Source: a bacterium (GTDB lineage Bacteria; Patescibacteriota; Minisyncoccia; UBA6257; 02-FULL-45-10c). From it: a DNA stretch of 27,134 bases. Under the pieces are notes generated by a model, which worked only from the letters and a program-made list of their open reading frames with translations, did no database searches and was not told where the DNA came from. Location of the stretch: positions 1 to 27,134 of the forward strand of contig JAUSKP010000067.1 of assembly GCA_030646555.1 (NCBI GenBank), given 5' to 3'. The first letter of the stretch is position 1. Each line of letters opens with the position of its first letter. This document shows, piece by piece, positions 1 through 5,487 of the stretch. Made by a program: the position numbers and the translations under genes.

Positions 1-460
1 TGAAAGTTATGTTCACAACATCCGCATTTGTTTTTATTTGTGCCCCACTCCCTTTGCCCGCCATAGCTTTAGCGTCGGCGGGTGCTTTCATATATTTCAC
101 CAGCACATCCAAAACAGTTTGGGCTTTATCCGAAACAGGAAAAACTCTTCCTTCCGCTTCTTCTTTAGTTTTCATTCCTCTATCATTAAAAAATTTTATA
201 GTTTTTACCACATCAAACTGCGAAAATGCAGACATCAAAAATTGGTCGCTGTCTTTATAACTCAAAGCTAATTCGCGTATATTTTGTTTATTATTTGTAA
301 AATTGCATCGCCCTCCGCCCGTCAAAAGCAACTTTCTACCAAGTGTTTCATTTTTTTCCAACAGCAAAACCGAACGGCCATTTTCCGCCGCTCTTCCCGC
401 CGCCATCATTCCTGCTGGTCCGCCACCGATGACAATGACGTCCCAAATATTATTTTTCAT
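1..460 (-). CDS. BaiN/HI0933-type NAD(P)/FAD-dependent oxidoreductase, 5' part only
   Basis: The first 153 codons are present; the 3' end lies beyond the left window edge. Residues 8-20 carry a Rossmann dinucleotide-binding motif (VIVIGGGPAGMMAA), and an acidic residue follows at the end of the second strand (LLLEKN). The family-typical stretch RKLLLTGGGRCNFTN comes next, diagnostic of the HI0933/YhiN/BaiN flavoprotein family, whose BaiN member is linked to bile-acid dehydroxylation but whose usual role is unclear. VFPVSDKAQTVLDVL matches the family. After KYMK (about residue 126) the sequence PADAKAMAGK looks foreign to the family and coincides with a dispersed palindromic repeat, kept in frame. 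The start is an ATG preceded by an AT-rich stretch with no Shine-Dalgarno. Family assignment is firm; substrate is unknown. Confidence 0.88.
   Translation of the reverse strand, partial: MKNNIWDVIVIGGGPAGMMAAGRAAENGRSVLLLEKNETLGRKLLLTGGGRCNFTNNKQNIRELALSYKDSDQFLMSAFSQFDVVKTIKFFNDRGMKTKEEAEGRVFPVSDKAQTVLDVLVKYMKAPADAKAMAGKGSGAQIKTNADVVNITF
52..82. repeat. Short GC-rich palindromic repeat, copy A (inside flavoprotein gene)
   Basis: The arms CCCGCC and GGCGGG flank a centre containing TAGCTTTAGCG. Copies at 3765-3796, 15348-15378 and 27049-27079 share this centre and a flanking CTTTG (CAAAG on minus). Here the repeat is translated in frame within the flavoprotein gene. Confidence 0.8.
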
Positions 461-478
461 AAATTAATTACTAATCAT

Positions 479-1006
479 CTATAGTAAACGGTTTTGAGAT
501 TGTAAATCTTCTCGCCTCCATTCAATGTCTCTTTGTTCTAATCTGTTATTTCTCATTTGTTCATAATTCCAAATAGAATTTTGTAATTTAATTTGTTCTT
601 GGGATGTTTCTACTTGATTTTCTCCCAATCTAAGAGTGGTATAAAGAGTAATAACGGAAATAGTAATGGCAATTAGTGAAAATATAAAAGCATTTTTAGA
701 ATTTTTTCTTGCTTCTTTTAATTCATCATAATCTGTAACTTTAGATACCAAATCTAGTGGTGGCACCCGACGATTATTATTTTCATCTTTAAAATAACTC
801 CTAGAATACTTTCTGCCAGCAGGCTCACAAATTTCCTCCTGATAAAACTGGTCTAGGTAGCCATTATTAATGCCGGCACCATAAATTGATTTTATATATT
901 TATTGAGATCATCTTGAGTAAAACCTCCTTCTGAATTTTCAACACAAAATCTTGCCGCTGCAATTTGCCAAGGCTCTTTTTTTGGGTTTTTAAAATAATT
1001 TTTCAC
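479..1006 (-). CDS. Hypothetical one-TM protein with C-terminal coiled coil
   Basis: I do not recognise this family. The reading frame opens at a TTG at 1054, overlapping the upstream gene. The GTG at 1006 is more plausible because it removes the overlap and gives a polar N-terminus (MKNYFKNPKKEPW). No Shine-Dalgarno supports either start. The N-terminal ~100 residues are soluble-looking, with a helix around QIAAARFCVENSEGG. One hydrophobic segment follows (NAFIFSLIAITISVITLY), and then a charged, Gln/Arg/Glu-rich helix that could form a coiled coil up to the C-terminus. The gene lies 26 bp after the DUF5667-like secreted protein and is probably co-transcribed with it. A membrane-anchored partner role is only an inference. 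Confidence 0.6.
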   Translation of the reverse strand: MKNYFKNPKKEPWQIAAARFCVENSEGGFTQDDLNKYIKSIYGAGINNGYLDQFYQEEICEPAGRKYSRSYFKDENNNRRVPPLDLVSKVTDYDELKEARKNSKNAFIFSLIAITISVITLYTTLRLGENQVETSQEQIKLQNSIWNYEQMRNNRLEQRDIEWRREDLQSQNRLL

Positions 1007-1032
1007 AGCGAAAGTTATAATGAATAATCTAA

Positions 1033-2409
1033 CTAAAAACTTGATTCGTAGCAATTCATCATTAAATCAACACCGCCACCGCCAATTGTTCCTATTGTAC
1101 AACGAGTTATTTTTGGTGCTTGAGGCAATATAGGTGCCGGAGAAACATATTGAATTGCTGGTTGCGCAGTGGGGGTTGTTACTTGATCGACATATTTTTT
1201 TGCCGTATTAAGAAGTGGTGTATACAACTGAGTATTATGAGTCATTATCATATTATTAATCCTATCAATAATATTTTGTACATTAGCTCTGTCATCTTCA
1301 ATCTTTTTTGTATCCAAATAAGATAATTGATAATTTATTAATTGCTCAAAACTTACCGGATTATTTGATTGTTGTAACGCAAGCATGGCGGCATCAATTT
1401 TATAAATATTATTATTAAAAATATTAAGGTACGTCACCTCGCAAATAACTCGAAATCCTTCCATTCCCCCTATCTCGTTGTCATAACTATTATAAAGCAA
1501 TGTAAAAATATCGTTTAAATAAGAGTCAAAGGCCACTTTCGGAAGAAACGATACACGATCAGAAGCCGAATTTTGAATTATAGCCTTTCTTTTGATTGCC
1601 ATAGATGTGCATTCACGACTAAAATTAACTAGACGAACATAATTATCTTTCGCATTATTCAAAATGGTAAACGCTTGCACCTTATAATCCGGCAATGGTG
1701 CACTAATAATTGGTTGGGCTTCAATTATAGGAGAAATCTCAACTATTTTTTCTGGCACTTTTTCAACGGTTTGAGATTTTACAGATTGAAGAGATTGTTG
1801 GGATTTCAAAATTTCAACTTCTTTTCTTAATAATTCAATTTCGGTCGACTGTTCTTCGCCACTTACTTGTCTTGATTCCACCACCTCTTTTTTTAATTGT
1901 TCAATTTCGCCTTTCAATTCAGTAATTTGTTTAGTCGCCTCTTCCTGACCCTTCTTACTTGCCTCAATTGCCCGTACAATTGCTTCCCTCGCTTCTTCGG
2001 GAACCTTAATTAAAACAGCCGATAAAACTTCTTGGTTTTTTGAAGCATTATCTGTAATTAAATTAAGTAAATTTTCCTCTTGCCCTTTATCTTTAACTTC
2101 CTTAGATTTTTCCGTTGCCAAAGCAACATTGCTTTCATAGTTAGAGATAGCCGTTTTAACTGCATCTGGATTGTTTTCTCCTGAAATAGCCTCTATCTCA
2201 GCTAACCGCTCATCTGCATATCCCAATGCTTTCTTGGCCTTATTTTCAGGATTGAATGTAAAAAATAGACCAATCTTCTCAGAAACTGTATCAAAAATAT
2301 AGAAAAAATTACCAGGCTTTAATCCTGCACTTGTGGCTGCCGATGCTTGTATCGGCGCAACAAAGGTAAGTGAGATAAATAGTATTGATAATGTAATAAG
2401 TTTTTTCAT
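1033..2409 (-). CDS. Secreted DUF5667-like protein with coiled coil
   Basis: 458 aa. The N-terminus is a classic Sec signal peptide: MKK, a hydrophobic core (LITLSILFISLTFVA), then a likely signal peptidase I site near QASAA. The mature N-terminus contains GLKPGNFFYIFDTVSEKI followed by FFTFNPENKAKKAL and ADERLAEIEAI, the pattern of DUF5667, a family frequent in CPR surface proteins. Residues ~150-220 form a long Glu/Lys-rich coiled coil, followed by a Pro/Ile linker and a second helical domain with two cysteines (ECTSM, VICEV). The tail has another Cys pair (TRCTIG and NCYESSF) around a GGGG. It is probably exported and exposed at the surface. Function is unknown. The stop is TAG. Confidence 0.72.
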   Translation of the reverse strand: MKKLITLSILFISLTFVAPIQASAATSAGLKPGNFFYIFDTVSEKIGLFFTFNPENKAKKALGYADERLAEIEAISGENNPDAVKTAISNYESNVALATEKSKEVKDKGQEENLLNLITDNASKNQEVLSAVLIKVPEEAREAIVRAIEASKKGQEEATKQITELKGEIEQLKKEVVESRQVSGEEQSTEIELLRKEVEILKSQQSLQSVKSQTVEKVPEKIVEISPIIEAQPIISAPLPDYKVQAFTILNNAKDNYVRLVNFSRECTSMAIKRKAIIQNSASDRVSFLPKVAFDSYLNDIFTLLYNSYDNEIGGMEGFRVICEVTYLNIFNNNIYKIDAAMLALQQSNNPVSFEQLINYQLSYLDTKKIEDDRANVQNIIDRINNMIMTHNTQLYTPLLNTAKKYVDQVTTPTAQPAIQYVSPAPILPQAPKITRCTIGTIGGGGVDLMMNCYESSF

Positions 2410-2460
2410 ATTTTTTAATTATTATTTTTAAAATTACCCATGCTTTATCTCCACAACCCA

Positions 2461-2532
2461 CGCACCAGAACACCTCAGCACCAGAACAAGTTCGGTGCTG
2501 GACACGAGTTCGGTGCGGGGCTTCGCATCCCC
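2461..2532. repeat. Nested GC-rich inverted repeats between ychF and the DUF5667-like gene
   Basis: The outer arms are CGCACCAGAAC (2461-2471) and GTTCGGTGCG (2508-2517). The inner arms are CAGCACCAGAAC (2476-2487) and GTTCGGTGCTG (2490-2500). A further GGGG/CCCC hairpin lies at 2517-2532. The inner and outer units are near copies of each other, so this looks like a tandem or nested palindromic repeat. No T-run follows it on either strand, so it is not an obvious intrinsic terminator. Confidence 0.6.
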
Positions 2533-2542
2533 ATTAATTAAC

Positions 2543-3550
2543 TTATCCATGTTTTACTTCAATCACGTCGCCATCTTGTACTGTGTACTCTTTTCCCTCT
2601 GAACGAATTTGGCCTTTTTGTTTTGCTTTTGACCAACTGCCGATTTCCAATAATTTGTTCCAACTGATAGTTTCAGCGCGGATAAAACTTTTTTCAAAAT
2701 CAGTATGAATAGTGCCCGAAGCCTGCGGAGCTTTTTCGCCTTTAACAATTGTCCAAGCTCTGGTCTCGTCTTCTCCTGTAGTAAAAAAGCTTATCAGGTC
2801 CAAAACTGAATAACACTTCTGAATCAACTGATTCAGCCCTGAGCCCGTCGAAGGGTCGCCCAAATCTATCGTTGTATAGTCCGCTCCTAAAGCTTTAATT
2901 TTTTCTATCAAACCGGCCGGAACATCTTCCGGACTGCCATTTAACAAATAAACCTGAGGCTTAGCGGTCAAAAGCTGAAGTTTTTTGATGATTGGCTCGT
3001 GTCGTAGATCCACCAAAAGCTCGCCCTTCAAAAGTCTTTCGTGGGCTATCTTCGCAACTTCCAAATCTTTTTGAGCATCTTTCTTTCCGCTGCGAGCCTC
3101 CGCCTCCAAACTCTTCAAAACTTTTTCAACGGTGTCCAGATCTTTCAAAGCCAGCTCGGCATTGATAATTTCCATATCTCTGATCGGGTCAACTGAATTT
3201 TCCACGTGGATAATTTCCGCCGATTTAAAACAACGCAAAACTTCCACAATGGCATTGGTTTCCCGGATATGGCTCAAAAATTGGTTGCCCAATCCCTCGC
3301 CCTTGTTGGCGCCCCTCACCAAGCCGGCTATATCGTAAAATTCAACCACGGCAGGCACTTTCTTCTTGGATTTGGACAATTCATTAAGTTTCTCCAATCG
3401 CTCGTCAGGCACGGAAACAACGCCTATATTCGGGTCTATGGTGCAAAAAGGATAATTGGCTATGTTCACCGGATTATGAGTAATGGCCTTAAAAAGCGTC
3501 GATTTACCCACATTTGGAAGACCTACTATGCCGAGTGATAATTTATTCAT
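2543..3550 (-). CDS. ychF: YchF/OLA1-family P-loop ATPase
   Basis: 335 aa, an Obg-family translation factor that binds ribosomes and hydrolyses ATP or GTP. The G1 motif is at residues 10-18 (GLPNVGKST), the G3-like DIAGLV motif follows, then GEGLGNQFLSHIRETNAI, and the C-terminal TGS-like domain ends in EYTVQDGDVIEVKHG. RAWTIVKGEKAPQASG and IHTDFEKSFIRAETISW are YchF signatures. The start at 3550 (MNKLSLGIVGLP) fits the family; a possible start 9 bp upstream would add MCG. It is slightly shorter than the usual ~363 aa. Around residues 232-240 the segment GDPSTGSG coincides with a palindromic repeat and replaces family sequence. The ATG lies at the edge of a 131-bp inverted-repeat element that covers its leader. 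Confidence 0.95.
   Translation of the reverse strand: MNKLSLGIVGLPNVGKSTLFKAITHNPVNIANYPFCTIDPNIGVVSVPDERLEKLNELSKSKKKVPAVVEFYDIAGLVRGANKGEGLGNQFLSHIRETNAIVEVLRCFKSAEIIHVENSVDPIRDMEIINAELALKDLDTVEKVLKSLEAEARSGKKDAQKDLEVAKIAHERLLKGELLVDLRHEPIIKKLQLLTAKPQVYLLNGSPEDVPAGLIEKIKALGADYTTIDLGDPSTGSGLNQLIQKCYSVLDLISFFTTGEDETRAWTIVKGEKAPQASGTIHTDFEKSFIRAETISWNKLLEIGSWSKAKQKGQIRSEGKEYTVQDGDVIEVKHG
2837..2855. repeat. Short repeat-like palindrome inside ychF
   Basis: CCCTGAGCCCGTCGAAGGG has CCCT/AGGG ends and resembles a dispersed repeat of the CTTCGACGGGCTCAG type that I recall from many bacterial genomes. It is translated in frame as DPSTGSG. Only one copy is in this window, so the repeat identity rests on recall. 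Confidence 0.45.
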
Positions 3551-3679
3551 CCCACACATAACAAAGACTGGAAAGCATAGCTTTCTCTGACCTCGTTATT
3601 TTTATATATATTATGTTTTTACTGGTTATGCGACTTCCCCTTAACAATAACAAATAGTGGTCTTTGTTATGTGTGGGAT
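3549..3679. repeat. 131-bp element with perfect 20-bp inverted arms, copy 1 (ychF leader)
   Basis: The left arm 3549-3568 is ATCCCACACATAACAAAGAC and the right arm 3660-3679 is its exact reverse complement. The spacer is 91 bp, AT-rich, and contains a small GAAAGC/GCTTTC hairpin at 3571-3585. The ychF-proximal arm ends within the ychF ATG, so pairing in mRNA would bury the start codon region. The element at 17164-17294 has the same dimensions and related arms. Possible 2-bp flanking duplication (TC); weak. Confidence 0.8.
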
Positions 3680-3750
3680 TCATTTCATATAGATATTAAG
3701 CCAAAAACAACAAAAAGTGAAGCGATTTTATACCAATCTTTCTTTTCTAT

Positions 3751-3851
3751 TCTGTCATTCCGCGCTTTGCCCGTCCGTAGCTTTAGCGAAAGAGGGAAAG
3801 CGGGAATCTAGTTCCTTTTTCTGGATTCCGCATCAAGTGCGGAATGACAGA
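3751..3851. repeat. 101-bp palindromic repeat (TGTCATTCC type) carrying a nested repeat
   Basis: The perfect 13-bp arms are TCTGTCATTCCGC (3751-3763) and GCGGAATGACAGA (3839-3851). Inner segments GGAATCTAG and CTGGATTCC also pair. It resembles the widespread TGTCATTCC/GGAATGACA intergenic palindrome family. A copy of the short GC-rich repeat sits inside it at 3765-3796. The gene mpg runs into this element and stops inside it. Confidence 0.8.
3765..3796. repeat. Short GC-rich palindromic repeat, copy B (nested)
   Basis: It contains CTTTGCCCGTCCGTAGCTTT followed by AGCGAAAGAGGG. It shares CTTTG and the TAGCTTTAGCG centre with copies A and D, and is more diverged in its arms. It lies within the 101-bp TGTCATTCC-type palindrome. 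Confidence 0.7.
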
Positions 3852-4437
3852 TAAAAAATCTGAGTTTCTTTTTAGACCAAACAGGCCCTGCATAACCCAC
3901 TCCTATACGCGCAGACTTTTTGATATCTTTTTTATTTATTTTCACACCGCGATCTTCTATCCATAACCCATTCTTAGGAATAGCTTTTTTATTATTTAAA
4001 ACTTTAGTTATTTTTAATTTCTTGGTTAATTTTCCGGGACCATTCATCCCGTTAGAAGCCGCCCTGCCGAAGGCAGTGCTACAGTCACCTTGGGGCGACC
4101 TGCTTCTAACGGGACAAGTGCCTTCTAATCCCCTTATCAAAATTGCCGCCGGATAATTTTTAGGACCAGTGACAATGTTGAGCATATGATACATTCCATA
4201 TATCAAATAAACATACCAATTGCCTGCCGAGCCGAACATTGGCTCGTTCCGTTTCGTTTTGCCTTTGTGGGCGTGCGAAGCTTTATCTTCCGACCCGCAA
4301 TATGCCTCCGCCTCCGTGATCATATAGGAAATAGTCTTTCTTCCTATTTTTCTGATCAAAAACTTGCCCAATAAATCTTGGGCTATTTTTGCTGTATACT
4401 TAGTTTCAAAAAAATCAGATCTTAATACTCTACTCAT
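3808..4437 (-). CDS. mpg: DNA-3-methyladenine glycosylase (AAG/Mpg family)
   Basis: 209 aa. A monofunctional base-excision glycosylase that removes alkylated purines. Family signatures are LRSDFFETKYTAKIAQDLLG, MITEAEAYCGSEDKASHA (with the catalytic Glu), KTKRNEPMFG, GNWYVYLIYGMYHMLNIVTG, MNGPGKLTKKL and RIGVGYAGPVW. Two regions are not native. About residues 108-131 (including CPVRSRSPQGDCSTAFGRAA) are encoded by a 68-bp palindromic element inserted before NGMNGPGKL. The last 13 residues (CHSALDAESRKRN) come from the 101-bp palindrome, replacing the usual C-terminal tail after RFFI. The catalytic core appears intact, so activity may be retained. A perfect 17-bp palindrome lies just upstream of the ATG. 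Confidence 0.93.
   Translation of the reverse strand: MSRVLRSDFFETKYTAKIAQDLLGKFLIRKIGRKTISYMITEAEAYCGSEDKASHAHKGKTKRNEPMFGSAGNWYVYLIYGMYHMLNIVTGPKNYPAAILIRGLEGTCPVRSRSPQGDCSTAFGRAASNGMNGPGKLTKKLKITKVLNNKKAIPKNGLWIEDRGVKINKKDIKKSARIGVGYAGPVWSKKKLRFFICHSALDAESRKRN
4047..4114. repeat. 68-bp palindromic element inserted in frame in mpg
   Basis: The perfect 13-bp arms are TCCCGTTAGAAGC (4047-4059) and GCTTCTAACGGGA (4102-4114). Inside are CGCCC/GGGCG pairing (4060-4064 with 4093-4097) and a TGCC-GAA-GGCA hairpin at 4065-4075. It is translated without frameshift. The arms resemble those of the element at 25345-25405 (CCC, optional T, GTTA, AA). Confidence 0.78.
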
Positions 4438-4451
4438 ATTTTCTCTAACAT

Positions 4452-4487
4452 TATCATTCTTATGTTCTTGAGAACATAAGAATGATA
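4452..4487. repeat. Perfect 17-bp-arm palindrome between mpg and the DUF4258-like gene
   Basis: The arms TATCATTCTTATGTTCT and AGAACATAAGAATGATA are separated by 2 bp. It starts one base past the upstream gene's stop codon and 15 bp before the mpg ATG. No T-run follows on minus, so it is not a typical terminator. It could be an mRNA-processing or stabilising hairpin, an operator, or a mobile palindrome. Confidence 0.75.
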
Positions 4488-4488
4488 G

Positions 4489-4839
4489 TTAATTTATGTT
4501 TTCCAATATATTTAAAACATCCTCCGGAATAGGAACTTCTTTTTTAGGACTCACGCCGGGATATCTCCAGACGGAAATTATGTTCAATTTTTCTCCAATC
4601 TTTTTGCTTCCTATTTTTTGATACATCACCCAGAGCTCTTCCTTTCTCTTGCCTCTGTCATTTCTTTGCATCACCGCCACGGTCTTTGGGGCAATTCCTG
4701 TTTCAATCCTGTCGTGTTTTTTAATAACGCCTCTTATCTTTGATTCCGAAATAAAATACTGGATCATTTTAGACTTAGAATGATCCGTCCACATAAAATG
4801 CCTGTCGTTTTTAGGAAATCTTAAAAGTCCGAAACTCAT
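4489..4839 (-). CDS. Small conserved protein, DUF4258-like
   Basis: 116 aa. It contains FMWTDHSKSKMIQYFISESK, IRGVIKKHDRIETGIAPKTVAV, ELWVMYQK and a C-terminal IISVWRYPGVSP. The order (a W-x-x-H-S-K-x-K-M helix, then a strand with a conserved acidic/arginine patch, then a final beta hairpin) resembles DUF4258 and the RelE-like small-protein fold. I recall close relatives annotated as hypothetical in Parcubacteria. No function is known to me. A catalytic role for the conserved His in TDHS is speculative. It starts 1 bp after the stop of the HD-domain gene, so the two are almost certainly co-translated. Confidence 0.65.
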   Translation of the reverse strand: MSFGLLRFPKNDRHFMWTDHSKSKMIQYFISESKIRGVIKKHDRIETGIAPKTVAVMQRNDRGKRKEELWVMYQKIGSKKIGEKLNIISVWRYPGVSPKKEVPIPEDVLNILENIN

Positions 4840-4840
4840 T

Positions 4841-5437
4841 TTATAAATTTATTTGCCCCGCAATCCCCTGCATTGAAACCAAACAGATCTCAACAAATTT
4901 TTCCAGCGGAATATTCAGACCATCTGCATTAGAACACATCGCCACCTCGTCCCTTCTTGTACCAGCCGCAAATCTCGGCTCTTTCAAAAATCTTTTCACA
5001 ACGGAAGAAAGTTTTACGTCGCTTATTTTTTTTGACGGTAAAACAAAAGTAACCGCCGTTATTAACCCAGTCAAACTATCGGCACAAAAAATCGCCCACT
5101 GCGCTTTAGACACCGGCTGAACTCCGCTTTGTTTCGGACTATGGGCTCTGATAATTTGATTGATCTCATCGGAAATTTCCAAACCGCATTCAACCAACGC
5201 TTCTTTGGTTTTAGTCGGATGAAATTCTTTGAATGAACCCGAATAATCTATATCATGCAAAAGCCCCGCCAAAAGCCAATCTTCTTTACTAGCTTCCTGT
5301 TCATCAATTTGCCCCTGCGACTTTAAATAGTCATATATTCCGCCCATACACGCTTCAAGCGCCAAAGAATGGAAAAACATATTTTGTTCCAGTTTTGATT
5401 TAATAGCTTCCAGATATTTTTGCCTGTCGTAATTCAT
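4841..5437 (-). CDS. HD-domain metal-dependent phosphohydrolase
   Basis: 198 aa. The metal-binding HD-superfamily residues are visible in order: H23 (FFHSLALE), the HD dyad at 61-62 (LLAGLLHDIDYSG), H73, H99 (IIRAHS) and a distal Asp at 120 (FCADSLTGLITA). This HDIG-like layout predicts a cytoplasmic phosphohydrolase acting on a nucleotide or similar phosphate ester; the substrate cannot be read from sequence. The gene opens a two-gene unit with the DUF4258-like protein. It is divergent from the glycosyltransferase at 5488, with 50 bp between the starts. No Shine-Dalgarno is visible. Confidence 0.85.
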   Translation of the reverse strand: MNYDRQKYLEAIKSKLEQNMFFHSLALEACMGGIYDYLKSQGQIDEQEASKEDWLLAGLLHDIDYSGSFKEFHPTKTKEALVECGLEISDEINQIIRAHSPKQSGVQPVSKAQWAIFCADSLTGLITAVTFVLPSKKISDVKLSSVVKRFLKEPRFAAGTRRDEVAMCSNADGLNIPLEKFVEICLVSMQGIAGQINL

Positions 5438-5466
5438 AATTAATAAAAGTTTATCTTAAAAAATAG

Positions 5467-5472
5467 TATAAT
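5467..5472 (+). promoter_or_regulatory. Candidate -10 box for the GT39-type gene
   Basis: A consensus TATAAT lies 15 bp upstream of the ATG at 5488. No good -35 box is seen. Initiation about 7 bp downstream would leave a very short leader of roughly 9 nt, consistent with the absence of a Shine-Dalgarno. Confidence 0.4.
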
Positions 5473-5487
5473 TATTATATTACAACA

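Noticed and set aside
3132..3538. Plus-strand ORFs opposite ychF (and similar long shadows opposite serS, secY, tuf)
   Set aside because: They mirror conserved minus-strand genes and lack any recognisable domain.
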